DNA of 64,000 nt, taken from the NCBI GenBank assembly GCA_034620365.1, contig JAQGEQ010000020.1, forward strand, positions 992,001-1,056,000, given 5' to 3'. The stretch's first letter is position 1; every line of letters starts with the position of its first letter. The position numbers and the translations under genes are program-made. Shown here piece after piece: positions 11,603 to 26,600 of this stretch. Origin of the DNA: Pegea sp. RAD2-039. Lineage: Eukaryota > Chordata > Thaliacea > Salpida > Salpidae. The notes below the pieces were generated by a model that worked only from the letters and a program-made list of their open reading frames with translations, was not told the DNA's origin and ran no database searches.

Positions 11603-14600
11603 CTGAAAACGTCTTATTTAAAAACAGTTCAATAAGAGCTTAGTAACCATTGTACAGAGAGTATTTAATCTGTCTCAAAATTTATATAAAGTGTACAAAG
11701 TTTTATTTACAATTATTGAGTACTTTATAGCTCTACATTAATAGCATTCAAGACTTTTAATGACTAATTTGAGCCGCTTACTTGCACAGCAAGGTTTAAT
11801 CTCTGACCAGTCACCAGATTTATCACAATTAATTTTGTTTGCACCGAACATCTCAAGCTTGTGGGAATTTGAATTACAGGAATATCTAAGAAAATCGACA
11901 TCAATAGACATTGTAAGATGTTTTTATGTTGAGTTTTACTATAGCTAGACTGTAGTATCGTTTAAATTTGTTATAGAATACTACTCGCTTGTTTAAGCAC
12001 CCGTGACTTTTCAGCATTAAGGTGGTTATCATTATCAACGCTTATTTTGTCATAAAAAAAGTTTTCATGAATTCAAGATCACTAATTGAACTGAGCTAGC
12101 TTTTGAGTAAACACTAAATTTAGAGAAAATATAAAGCGGGATAACACAAGCAACTTCATTATGCAATTTAAAATAATAATACAATAAGAAAAATGTTGAT
12201 CGATATATTAGTTGACACTTTAATTGATATTTAAATCAAGCTATAATACCTGCAAGTTGAGTTTACAAAACTTGAGTCTGAACATTCGACATTTCCGTTA
12301 TTCAGTTGAAGATAACTTTGATCACAAACTCCTGAAATTTTAATGAAAGATCATTTTTGAACATTAATATTATTATTTAAAGTGCTAAAAATGCTTTTTA
12401 AACAAAATATCATATATTTTTCGTTCTAACTTTTACAAAGTGGCATAGGACCAGACCAAGAGCCGTTCCGTAAGCAAGTAAAGATAGAATCCTTTCTAGA
12501 AACTGTCAACTTGTAACCAACATCACAAGAAATTGCACAGAATGTCCCTGGAAGATAATCTTCTGAGCCAAGAACTTTGAAACAAGCTTTCTTTCCATTA
12601 GTAGTGAGTGGTGTAGGACATGAAATTTCTATGAATTTTAGAGATTATTTAAAAACTTATTTTGTGTAAAATAATCCATAAAACTCACGTTTGCAGTTTG
12701 GTATTGGTTTGGACCACAACTTGTTTATCTGGCATTTTCTAAAGTTTGGTCCTTCTAATCGGAAACCTTCTACACATTGGTAGGTAGCTGTAGATCTGTA
12801 GATAATGTAAAAGTTTTTCAATAACTAGAAGTCAGTAGTAACTTACTCATAATGATTTGAATCAGATAAAGCAAAGTTTGAATTTGGAATATCCAAATCT
12901 TCTACAGGACAAACAATTTCTATAATATCAAAATTAGTTAAGATAATTAAAGAACAATAGATAATTCTCACGTTTGCAATCTGCAATCGACCCAACCCAT
13001 TTACCACTACTGGTACATTGTATCGAAGGAATGATGTTCGAGTCATGAGTGAATCCATTCGCACATTTTGTGTAGCAGTTTGAACGGAAAAAATAGGAGT
13101 CTGAACAATCGATGATTGTATTCTTGGGAACAACAGGTGGTAAGCATTGATTCTCTATATTATCGGTTAAACGAGTTTAGCATAAGAAGCTTTTTACTTC
13201 AAACAATTACTTTCACAAGTTCCTAGTTTTGGTTCTACAACTAATGATCCGTTTACTTCATGACATTTAACTTGACTTGGGCCAACTAAATAAGATCCTC
13301 GTTCACAAACAACAGTACAATTTCCTTCTGTGTCACAAGACACCTTTCCGTAGCTCAACGTCTAGTCACAGGTACGATGAGACATTATGGCCTTTTACAA
13401 AATATACGCTTACCAATGAAGAGCACCCAGTTGTCTTTTTACAAGTCGGAGCAGCTGATGACCAAGAGCCGTAGAAGCAGCAAACTGACAATGGAGATGA
13501 AGACTCCGCCATCATATACCCATCATCACATTTGTAAGTACATCTCGATTTCATTTGATTTTTTCGACTACAAAAAGCTTTACCATTGTCAATCATTAAA
13601 GCACTTTCATCACACTTTCGAACTGAAATATAATGGGTCAGTTTATAAAAAAGTCATTTTTGTTGCTTGTACTTTGGCATCGAGATATGGATCCCTTCCA
13701 ACGAGAGTCTGACTCACACATGACGAAGTTTTTTCTACCAGTGGGTGTCTCGTAACCTGCTTGACATCCAACAAAATAACAAATTGATCTATACCGGTTG
13801 CCATCTAAGCATCTAATAAAGGTGTTTGGAGGTGATTCGAATACCGAGCATTCAATTTCTGAGCAAAATTCAGTTAGAAAGAAAATATTTGACGATTTTT
13901 ATCAAACACACTTTTGCAAGAAGCCATTTTCGGCCACCACGTTCCTTCTGCAGTACATCGAGACCAGGTATAATTACCATCGACTTCAAATCCTTTATCA
14001 CAGATTAGTTTACAAGTTGACTCGTAAGAGTTATCATCATTGCAATCTAAACGCCCGTTGATGACTGATTCCTAAAAAATATGAAAATATTTTTGATGTC
14101 ATCTAAATCAAAGTCTCGTATTTTACCAGATCAAAAACAGGACATTTAATTCTTTTACACTGAGGAACTCTTGAATGATCCCAGCTTCCATCAGATTGAC
14201 ATTCGTAAGAAAAGTAAAGACTCTCGTTGAAGTTGCTCAACTGGAATCCATCTTTGCATTTAAACGTGCATCGAGACTGATATTTAAAATCATCAGAACA
14301 CTGAAGGATTCCATTTTCAAACTGAGATAAAGGTTCCTCCGAGCAAAATATCTCTGATTAAGAAATAAGCGCTTAGACGAAAAATATTTGTCAAAAATTG
14401 TTTGATTTACTCTCACAAATCCCCAAGACTCCAGCCCACTCTCCCGATGCTAGACAAGAGGCTTCAGTCACCTCTCCATAAACCTGATAACCATCTTCAC
14501 ATTCAGCTAAACACGAGGAGCCAGCAAAGAAGTGATTAGAACAAGCCAGCAAAGAGTTAAGACTCGGTTCCAGATCCTCACACGTGATTGCTAAAACCAA

Positions 14601-17600
14601 GTTATAAAATGTTGGCAAGTTTGATTCGAAATATAAAAGAAATATAAAAGTAAAAATAGTTGTAGCAGATAACTAAATAAAAAACTAAAATTTGATTGTA
14701 GTAAAAGGATGGATAAAATATTTCGATTTTCGACTATCAAATAATTGAAATATTATTTTGAAGTATTCATTGGTGAAACAACTTACGATCGCAAAAAGCA
14801 AAGTCACTGCTCCAACTACCATCGCTTAAACACACAACTTTAGAGTTGCCTACTATTTCATATCCAGAGAAGCAATCGAGGACACATTGCGACATGAAGT
14901 TATTGCCATTTGTACAAGTCACTTCCCCATATTGCAGTGCCTAGGTGGTTAAAGCTATATAATTTTTTTAAGGATTTTTAGATTTAGATAATTCTTACTC
15001 TTTCAATATCAAGGCTTTCTGCTGAGCATTTTATCTTTGCACATATTGGCGATGAGCTAGACCAGGACGCATTCAACTGACATGTTGATGTTAACTCGTA
15101 AGACATATACTGAAGACTGAATCCTGGATGACAGGAAAACTTGCAAATAGAGTTTACTGAAGTACCATTAGAGCAATTTGCTTCTCCATTTTCGATATAG
15201 ATGTTTTCTTCTGGACAACCTGAAGCTGAAAGGAAAAAAGGCAAAAAAAGATCAAACTAAGAAATGAGCGTTTATTTTGGATTCAGCCAACTTGTAGCGG
15301 TTTTAAATAACATAACAACAGTACCACCTTCAAATACCTAACGGTAAACTCTCATATAAAGTTGATTCTACTGACCTACACAGCTGGGAAGCACACCACA
15401 CCATTCCCCATCACTTCGACATTCGATGCCCTTAGCGTAATTGTAGCTCAAATCCGGGTCGTTCAGTTCGTATCCAAAGTCACAAAGGACTTTGCAAGTA
15501 GAACGGAACTTGTTGTCATCCGAACAAATAATTCGTGAGTTTTCAGGTGCTTCTAATATCCGACATTCGATTTCTAACGAAATTAGAAGTGAATTTACAG
15601 AATAATTTGATGAAATGAGCTAGATACCTTCACAAACTCCCTGCATCCGGTCCCAAACTCCATCATTTCCACATTTGATGTCTTGATATCGGTTTATTCC
15701 ATCCAAAGCAAAACCATCGATACAAGTAAATCGGCAAGTGGAACCGTATTCAACTCCATCAAGACAAACAGTCTCACCATGAGGATCCGATTCTAACAGT
15801 TTCTTATCACATTCCACTTTGACACATTCAGGAGCTTCTGGAAGATTCCACTTTCCATTCTCGACGCACTTGACAATAGCAGAAGTGGAATCGAAATCAT
15901 CAAAAGGACTGGCAAGACGAAACCCGCTGTTGCACTTCCAGAAACACTCAGATTGGAACTTGTTGGAATCTGTACAGCTGATGATTCCATTAATTAGTTC
16001 CTTCCAACCTTCCAATGGACACACGTTTTCTACAACCACAAAGATAATCAACTAAATCTTGATCGCTGCTAACACTCACTTTCACAAGGCGGAAGATGCA
16101 CTGGTTCTAAGTCCACGACATTATCAGAGAGACATGATACAGGTAAAACGGAAATAGAGTTTCCATGGCTACCACGAGTCACGTGATCCCATGATATATC
16201 TCCCTCCATCTTCATATGGTGTCCCGGAAAACATTTGTAGTAGCAAGTAGATTGGCTACCACCTTCGCAATCCAACAACCCGTTTTGTGGAATGTCAAAA
16301 CTTTTGCATTCTAATGCTGCGATTGATTAGAGATTAGAAGTTGATGGATGTAGAAATTTGTTGGTTACTGTGGCAACGTCCAATCTCATCACTCCATGAT
16401 CCATTCTTATGACAAAAGATTGATTCTTTCCCCAGAATTCTTTCTTTAGATCCACATGAGGCTGAGCATTCCGATCCTACTCGGTTACCTTCTGTACATG
16501 TCACATTTCCTGTTTCATACGCCTACAAGTGATTCAATTATCTACATCTATGACGAAGAATTAGAAAAAAGAGTGGATACCTCGATAAGAGAATCAATAT
16601 TTGTGGGGCATGTGACTGGTTCACAAATAGGTAACGATCGATTCCAATGTCCATCAGGATCGCAGCTGATTTGAATACTATCTGTGACCTCATAGTATTT
16701 TTCGTTGTCGAAAAATCGGAAGTTATCGAAGCAAGTAAAGGAGCAGATGGAGCCAACAAAATTTGAATCACTACATCTCACTGATTCGTAACTAGGATCC
16801 AGATAGCTTGCAGAACAAGTTTTTTCTAAAAAACACGTCTCCTGATTGATAATTGACGAGGACATCTTTCAACTCACTTGTGCAAGTTGGTAAGGGTTTA
16901 CTAAAACTCCCATTTTGCAAACAAACTGATTGAGCAGATCCATTTATTTGGAAACCAACATGGCATTCAAAATTACAAATCGATTTGAACTTGTTTGAGT
17001 TTGTACAAGACATTGCCCCATCTTCTAATTGTTCAAACTCTTCACATCTCACTTCTAATAAAAAATCATTGGTTAAATATAGTTTAAGTATACTTACTCT
17101 TCAACAAACCTTTGCAGTAGCCAATTTTATCCCATTTTAGATTTGAATTGCAAGTAGTTCTGTCAGCACCTTCAACAACTTCAAGTCCAGCTGCGCACCG
17201 AATCTCACAGCTTGAACCAAAGAAGTCTTCATTTGTGCAGTAAACTGAACCGGTATTTCTCGCCTAAATTCAAATAGTGAGTAAAGCAAGTAGACGTTTG
17301 CATAAAACTTACAAGGGAAAATTCCTCTTCGTAGCCACTGCAGACTTCTTTAATACAACGAGGAACTGAATGAGACCAGATATTAGAAGAAGTGCAGTGG
17401 ATGGTAGAAATGTGATTTTCAGTGGATAGTTTAAAGCCAGTATTACAGGTGATATTGCAAACGGAATCGAACAAGTTAGAATCACTGCATTTTACATTTC
17501 CATTCATTACTTCTATTTCATCACATTCTATTTCTGTAGATAAGCATTTGAGTTAAAACCGATTATTTGATGTTGAAATTGTGTTACGTTTACACATTGG

Positions 17601-20600
17601 CTGCTTAGAAGACCATGTTTTGTCTAACTGACATTCAGTAAATAAGTTTCCCTCCAAATAATATCCCGTATTACATTCAAAATAACACTTCGACTCGTAA
17701 ACATAATCAAAAGTACAAACATGATTAAGATTTGCTTCAGTTTGGAGATCAGGGCAAACAATTTCTAGAAAAATAAACCGAAATTACATTTTATTATCTT
17801 GATACCAACGAAATGATGCTTGCAAATATCAATCAATTACTTTGGCAGCTTCCGACTAGTTGATTCCATTCACCAAGAGATGTACAAGTACTCACATCAG
17901 CACCTATAACTTCATAACCAACATCACACTGCAATTCACACATGGACAAATAGTTATCTTCATCAGTACAAGAAAGCCTACTATGCTGTTCCATCTGAGA
18001 TATTTTAGTTTAGATTTTTATGACTTTAAATTTTTGTAATTCACTTTTTGTGTGGTAATATCTTTAAATGAGCATGTCAGCTTGTCACAAGTTGGTTTTG
18101 GCATGGACCAACTGCCGTCTGCTAGGCAAGTCACTGAACTTTCTTCTTGCTTTATCTCATAGCCAACTGTACAATTGTACCGACAAATAGAAGTGAAATA
18201 ATTAGAATCTGTGCATAAAATACTCCCAAACTCATTTTCCAAATAGGACGGATCACATTGCTTTTCTGCAAGTTATCGAACCACGTGACATATTTATTTA
18301 CTAATATACATTACGATCTAACTTACTGGTACAAATTGGTGCTTTTTGGTCAAACAAACCATCTTGTTGACAAACAGAAGCATTATTACCCACAATCTCG
18401 TATCCTTCATTACAAAGAAATTTACAAGTTGATTGAAATTGGTTGTCATTGGTGCAAATAAGTTGACCATTAACTGGTGAGAAAAGAGGAAGGCAAGTTT
18501 TTTCTGAAATATCAACAGTTTGTAAAAACGTATAATGAAACTAGTTTCCACAAATACTTTTACACTGTCCCAGATTATCGGACCACGAGCCACTCAACAG
18601 GCATTTCATTATTGTTGGACCAACAACTTCAAAGCCTGCTCTGCATTGCACTCGACAAATAGAATTAAAGAAGTTGTGATTCGAGCACAAGATTGTTCCG
18701 CTTCCAGACAACTGGATGTAAAATAGTTAGTAAATAGTAATTAAAAGTTTGAAATTTACTTTCATAAGTTTGCTGTAGTTGACAGGGCAAGTGATAATTT
18801 CACAACTGGGTGGGTTGAACAAGTCCCAGTGTCCGTCAGAAGAACATTTAGCTCGACGAGAACTTTCTTTGGTTAGTTGATATCCTGCTTGGCAGAAGAA
18901 AGTGCATTCGGAAGCGAATTTGTTGAAATTTGAACAAATTTTCATCGTATTTTCAAAAATAAGATCATTGCAGATAATTTCTGTTGAAAGATTACAAAGT
19001 TGTAAAAGAGATCTGAAAATAGAAGTTAAACCTTCGCATGTAGGTGGAGGTGATGAGAAAGATCCGTTTCCTTGACAGATGGATTTACTTGTGCCAATTA
19101 ACCTGTATCCATGAATACATCCAAATGAACAGTTTGATTGATAATTATTTTCATCTGTACACCTCATTTTTCCATTAGTAGGCTTTTCTAAAACTTGGCA
19201 ACGCTTTTCTGCAATGAAAGTTGTGATTGACCATTAAAAAATGTAAATTCATTTTCGCTAAACTTACTTTCACATTCTCCTAATATTGTAGACCATTCAG
19301 TAGTATCTTGGCAACTGGTAACTTGTTCACCTTTGATTTCATATCCAGATTCACAAGTTAATTGGCATTTTGACTGATAAAGATTTGAGTCTGTACATTC
19401 CAGCTTTCCATTTTGTTTCGTCTGATGATGTAATTGATTATTTAACAGAAATAAACTTTGACATTTTTTAACACAAAAAGATATAAGTTTAGGTACAACA
19501 AACAAAAATAATTAGGAAATTGTTTTATGTTGAACATTCGGTTATATCATTTTAGAATAAGAAAATCACAAACTTTCAACTTTTGTGAGTCACATGTTTT
19601 CTTCACACATTCCTGGTTTTCTGCTGACCATTCTCCATTTTGACCACAACTTGATGACCACTGGTTTAATCCTTTCTCTTTATCTTTAACATTTATCTCA
19701 AATCCAGGGAGACACTGAAGCTGACATTTAGAGGAAAAATAGTTGAAATCAGAGCAAGAAATCTTGCCATTAACGGCTTTTCTATCATCTGGACATTGGA
19801 TCTCTGCAAAAGTTGGAGTTTCAACAAATTAAGGGAAATATTTTTCTTCTGACATACTGGTACAAGTTGGAAATTCATTTTCAAAAGTTTTGTCCATTTG
19901 GCAGGTTGTTTGCTGCTGACCAGATAACTGGTAACCAAGATTACAAGTGAAAGTACATGTTGATTGAAAGACATTACCATCAGAACATGTTATTACTCCG
20001 TTATCAAAACTTGTTGATAGGGAGCAACGAAGTTCTGTTTGATGAAAATAGTTTGATTGATAAGGAAGTCATTTTGAGCCTCAAGTTGAACTTTACAATT
20101 TTATCGAAAAATATTTCTATTTTTTAATTAAATAGTTTTTGAGGTAAAATGAAATTACTTTGGCAATAGCCAATCACAGGTGTCCATTGTGTTTCTACAG
20201 AGCATTTTGTCACTTCATTTCCAATTAGCTCATACCCATCTTGACACTGAATAGTACAAGAGGACACAAATTGCAGACCAGTTATTTCACATGAAACATT
20301 TCCACTTCTTCGAGCCTAATCAAGAATTTATTTTATTTACTTTTTACAACAAACATGTTTGAGCTAGTTAACCTTGACAATAGAGCCGTCTTGTTGTGAA
20401 CACTGTTTTCGAACACACAACATTTCGGTTTGCATAAAACTCCAGCTTCCGTTTGAAAAACATTCAAAGATCGGATCAAAGAGTTCTGTTGCTTCTTTGG
20501 AGACTTTTACTAGCTCATATCCTACTTCACATTCAAATTCGCATTTACTTCCGTACTTGTAATCTTCAGTGCAAACTGTATGTCCATTTTCAATCGTCAA

Positions 20601-23600
20601 ACTTGGGCAAGAAATTTCTGTTGAGTAATCAGCAGTGATTGAAAAGTTGAGTGTGATCAAGTGATTACTTTCACATCTTGGTGGAACAGAAGACCAATTT
20701 TTATTAGAACTGCATTTTAATGTTTCTGGTCCTTTTAATTGAAATCCTTCATCACAAACAAACTGACAAACAGAACCAAACCAGTTCAAATCACTGCAAG
20801 ATTCGGTTCCATTTTTGATCTGTGTAACTGGTTCACAACGATTTTCTAAAAAATTTATTTTTCTTTTTCTAGCTAGTTTAAATCAAAAATTGATTTTACT
20901 TTGACAGAAACCGATTGAAGAACTCCAATTTCCGTCAGATTTACAATCAACGGTTTCATCTCCATTCACCTCATGCCCAACATCGCACAGCAAACTACAC
21001 ACAGATCCAAACCAGTTAGAGTCAGTGCAAGTAACTTGCCCGCTTTCAGTTGCCTATCAGTAACATCGATAGTATCAAGTAGTTATAAAAGTTTCTTCCA
21101 TCAGCCAACCTTTATATAATCATCTCTTGTAGTTGAACATTTTTGTTTTTCGCAAGTAGGCGAAGTGTAACTCCAACTCTGATCTTTATTACACTCAATT
21201 AAGAATTTGTCTTCATCTCTTAGTTTCTGACTCGATTTTTTTAATTTGAATCCGTTGTTACATTTGTAAGTACATATAGAGCCAACATAGTTGTGATTGG
21301 TGCAAACAACATCACCAAACTCTAACTGCATCTCATCGTCGGAACATTTCAATTCTAACAAAGAAAATCAATCAAGTAATAAATGTAGTTTGTAATTTAC
21401 TTACGAATACAAGTTATATTCCTTGTATCATAAACCCCATCAGATGTACATCTCGTCGAAGAATTCCCAATTAAACCAAAACCCTCATTACAAAAGAAGT
21501 TACAAATTGCCCCGTATTCGTTATTTCCAGTACATTCTATTCTTCCATATTCAGGAGGTTCAGCCTCTGAACATTTTTTTTCTATGCAAGCAAATAAATT
21601 GATTAAAAATGATGAGTATTAAACATAAATAAAAAGAAAATAATAATGCAGCAATTATTGTTAATACAACAGATAGTAGTTTTTAATCAAAATCTCATCA
21701 GCAACGATTTTTTAAACCTTATCTGATGTATTACATCTGGGTAGTGTAATGATTACCGCACCCGCCTAACAAGTGAGAGGTTTTAGATTCGAGCCCAGGT
21801 GGACACATATTTGCAACAAGGAAAAGTCTATAAAAAACCCGGGTAAAAGGGCCCTTTGTAGTTAATAACAGGATTTCTAAGAGATACAAAACTCCAAATT
21901 TAAAGCCGGAGCTGGAGCCTCGTAGGTAGTTCGTCACTGTACTCAGTGAAGTTCTGGCAGCTCCTGCGACACCAGCTAGGCGTAGTTGCATCAGCCGGTC
22001 TCCCCGCTGAATAAGCTTGTTAGCATGAAGAATGGAATCGTGCTGCATGGGCAACATCTGGATAATTACAATTTCTACCCTGGCATATATATGGTCGTTC
22101 TCAGCCGAAGCAGGCCAAATAAATCCAATTTGATTGTGAATAACTTGAAATTACAAAGGTTTTTCAAGATTAAAATACTAAAGCCAGAAACCTTGCAAAA
22201 GGTGCACCTAAGGCACTAACAACCAGGATAAAAATGAATCGTACAAAGCTTAAAAGCAAATAATGTAATCAACTATCTTTAAAGTAGTAGCTTTTCAGTT
22301 ATTAATCAAAATTTCAATTTATATTAACTGACTTTCAACTTTGCGAAATTCTAAGATTCCAAACGACTTTAAGGCAATGACAGTTTGTAGTAATATTCAT
22401 TGACGATAACACAACGAACAAAAATGTTGAAAAGAGCAATAAATTAAAATCTGTTATAATTATTATTGTGTAAAAAACTAAATTTAACTTTATATATGAT
22501 GGCAAGAAACACCCAAACACTGATAATTACAATCTGGGAAAAATTCAAATAATACTATGTAACTAACTTTGACAAGTGGCAAGTTTACTACTCCAGCTTT
22601 CCTGCTGTTTACACTCAACCACGGAAGCTCCTTCACCAACCTCATACCCAGTGTTACAATTTAAACTACAAACAGAACCAACGTTGAGTCCATCCGTGCA
22701 CTGAATGTCAGCATTCTGAATAGAAATTCGGATTAAAACAAATATTTTGTAAACTTTTATCACTTAAAGAAATTCTCTGACCGGTTCTACTAATTTAGAG
22801 CATTTTTTTTGGACACATTTTGGTTTGTAACCAGTCCACTCTAAACTGTTTTGACAGCTTATTTCATATATATCAGTAACAAGCTCCTTGTCATGGAATT
22901 TAAACCCGTTTTTACAACTAATTGTACAAACAGATTCGAACAAGTCACCAGATGTACAAGTCACTAAGGAGTTTTCGACATCCAAGCGCGATTGATCACA
23001 CCTTCCACCTGCAAATGGTCAGTGAGCATCAGATCCAGTTGAAGATCATTTAAATTTGTGCTTACGTTTACAAAAAGGAGCCTCCGAACTCCAAGCGTGA
23101 TCTGACCCGCATTTAGTTGATTGGTTACCAACTAAAAAGAACCCAGAGTCACATCGAAATTGACATTCAGATTGAAAGTAGTTTTTGTTAGAACAGACGA
23201 CTTGGCCATTCTCTAAATCGACCGAAATCGCGCATTGTACTTCTATAATGTGATAGATAAAGTTAGATAATAGAAGAACCGATGGAAGGAGAAAGAGCTA
23301 CTTTTACAGCTTCCGAGATCTCTACTCCAAGTGGAATTGATTGTACAAACCGATCTTGTAAATCCTACCGCTTGAAATCCTTCTAAACATCGAAGGTCGC
23401 AGAGTGACTGGAAGTTGAATGTATTAGTGCAGATGATGTTGGAATTGTTCTGAGAATAAGATCACAATTAAAAAAGAAGACAATTAAAGAAGATAAACAG
23501 ACTCTGATGACTCTGGGACATGTAATAGCGGAGCAAGCTGGTGGTGATGAGCTCCACTCTCCATTTGATTCACATTTTATGGAGATGCTTGAGTCAGATG

Positions 23601-26600
23601 ACTCAGAAAAATGGAAGCCTCGCTGACAAGTGTAGTTGCAGATGGTTCCAAATACATCGGATCCATTACAGACTCTTAATCCATTAAGGATTTGTGTCTC
23701 AGACTCATTACAAGGTTTCGCTGCAAAAAAAAACTCCTTGGAGTAATCCTGATCCAAATCTTAACCTCTTACCTCTGCAGATAAGAGATGGATTGCTCCA
23801 TGATCCTTGATGTGTACATTCTGTGACTGCAGAGGTTACTTCTTCATACCCCTGATCACATCTTCCTACACATTGGGACATGTAGTTAGTGCCCCGGTCG
23901 CAACTTATTTGTCCGTTAATAATTTCACCAATCTCAGGGCAGCTGATTTCTATAAACAAGGTTTTTCAAAGTTTTATTTCCGAAGGTGGTCGCAGTAGAA
24001 TTGAAGTAATGATGATTAAAAGTTGGAAAATGTTTTCGACTTACTTTCACATATTGGCAATCTAAAATCCCATTCTGGTTGAAATTGGCTTCGAACACAT
24101 TTGATAGTGGACTGTGGGTTCCTCATCTTATAGCCTGGTGAGCAAGAAAGGTAACAAGTCGTGCCTATCTCAAGAAAAGAGGAAGAACAGTTCATGAAAA
24201 GATGATCATCATCAGATGAAGGTGCTTCACATGAAGTTACTGCAACAAAATGTTCAAATTTATTGATACCCATCAGCATGAAGTGAATCCTCACAGAGTG
24301 AATGTGTCACTTACATTTGCATGAAAAGCCATCTGGTTGTAATTGGAAATCTACATCACATGAACAAGTTCTTGATCCTTTTATATTTTCACATGTGTGT
24401 TCACAGCCTCCATTTTCAACACTACATTCATCTATATCTGATAAAAAGTATATCAGAAAGCTGAAAAAGAAATTATTATCTATTTACCAATGCAATCATA
24501 CGAATCTTCCAAAATCCAATTTCCAAACTCTGAGCATTTAGCAGTTGGTACAGTTCCATTAAAAACGTAACCAGTCCTACAATAAAAATAAAAATTAGAT
24601 ATTTAAGGTTTATATTTGATAACAACTCACTTGCAAGAAACCTCGCAAATGTGCCCTGGTTTAAACTGTCCTGCATGAATCACTTCTTCATTAACTTGAC
24701 AGTCCAACTCAATTGATTTATTTACTATCTTTATTAATTCACGCCATTCACACAGCTTTTCTGAAAATAAGATTTTGATCGAAAGGTAGAAATGAAGTGA
24801 TGAAATGGTATCAAGCGGATAAAAACTCATCAAACACTCTAACTGATAAATCATAAAAAATAGAGGAATGTTTCACTCACGTTTACAGTAGAGTCTGGGT
24901 ATATTCCAAGAAGCAACGTTTGATTGACAGATCATAGAGCTTGGGCCATCATGTACAAAACCTTTGTCACAAATTGATGTACAAACGGAACCAGTAAACC
25001 AGTTATCTGTGCAGTTCACTCGACCATTTACTACAGGCACGTTTGGCTCCATACAAGTCATACCTACAGATGAATAAATTAAGTCTTTGGCACCTAATCT
25101 CAAAGCTATTGAAAAAAACAACATCGAGATCAAAGTGAAAAGGTGAGAAAACGCAAACTTGCGTGTAACAAGCTCAATTAACATTCAATTTAGTATCAAC
25201 ATCTGAAACTTGCTGCCTTCTCACGTTATTATCATCAATTATGTAACTAAGTTTTGAACTAGTAGCCACTGACTTACGTTTGCAACGAGGCAACCTTCCC
25301 TCTCTAAAAGCTCCGAATTTTTTTACTTGACATCTAGTTATATGTGTTTTCACTTGATGGTACCCTTCATCACATGAATGTTGGCAAATTGTCCCCGGTG
25401 CCCTAAAATCATGTCCATCACAGTCAGTAACGAGCCCGGAAATTTCAGGAAGCTCATCACAATTTTGCTCTTCATTAAATAATTTAAATATTTAATAAAC
25501 TTTTTATGTAAAAACGAAATTCAAATTTTATCATTTTAGACAATTTTTACATCAAAAATAAATTCAAAAGTAATAAAACAGGTGAAACACATGCAGCACC
25601 TTTTAAAGCAATTTTAATTATTTTATGAATCTTGCAGATACCATAAGTTTCCAAAAATTTAAATGATTAAATTTAAGTTGAATTTTTCATATAATTAATA
25701 AACTATGAAGACTTGTTTTGAACATACTTAGACATCGATATAATTCACCCTTCCACTGTAAAACACCTTCAATATTTCGTACACATGAAAGCTGAAAAAG
25801 ATAAGAAGTCAGTTTTCAAGAAATCAAATTTCAAAGATGTATTTACTTTGCTGGAAACATCTTGATCTGGATGCAGTTCAGAGTGGCGACAGGTGATATT
25901 ACACTCACTACCAATGTTGTAATCGTCTGAGCATTGCATCGTCACATTTTTGAAATTGAATTCAGGTAAAGTTTTACAATGATATTCTGTTTTGATAAAA
26001 AGAATTATCAAAATATTTCAAAGGAATTAACGAAATTTACATAACAATGTGACTAACTTTTACAAGTGGGGTAAGATTTGCTCCATGAACCACTTTTTGT
26101 ACATTCAGAAGGTGTATCGTCGGAAACATAATAATCTCCGAGACATGAAAAAGTACAATTTGATTGATAAATGTTTTGGTTAGTACAACGAACAACTAGA
26201 TTTGGATGCTTTGATTCAGGTTTATCACATCGCAGCTCTACAAATACAAAAACAATTTTAAAAATGTTGCAAAATAAGATAAAAAGATGTAAAAGCATCT
26301 AATCTAATTACAACATTTCGAACAGCTTTTTGGGTTTGAAATTATATCAGAATGCTAAGAATTGATCAAATTTAATCTTACTTTTACAAATTGGTAACGG
26401 CCGATCAAATTTTTCGTCTACGCATCTTCTAAACTTCATATCACCTTCACACTTATAACCTGGCTCTGAGCTAAAACTGCAAACTTGGTTCGAATTTCGG
26501 CCAAGTTTGCAACTAGAAGTCAGGCCAACCGCTCCATCTAATATCATCTTACAATCGCGTCCTAAGTAGACTGTCTATAAAAAAACTGACCGCAAAACTT

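Noticed and set aside
13377-16055. Plus-strand frames across the CCP array
   Set aside because: They are mirror images of CCP exons. The Cys pattern is only sensible on the minus strand.
21738-21802. A tRNA-Val gene
   Set aside because: No acceptor stem can be formed and the stretch is followed by a SINE body shared with another locus, so it is a SINE head.
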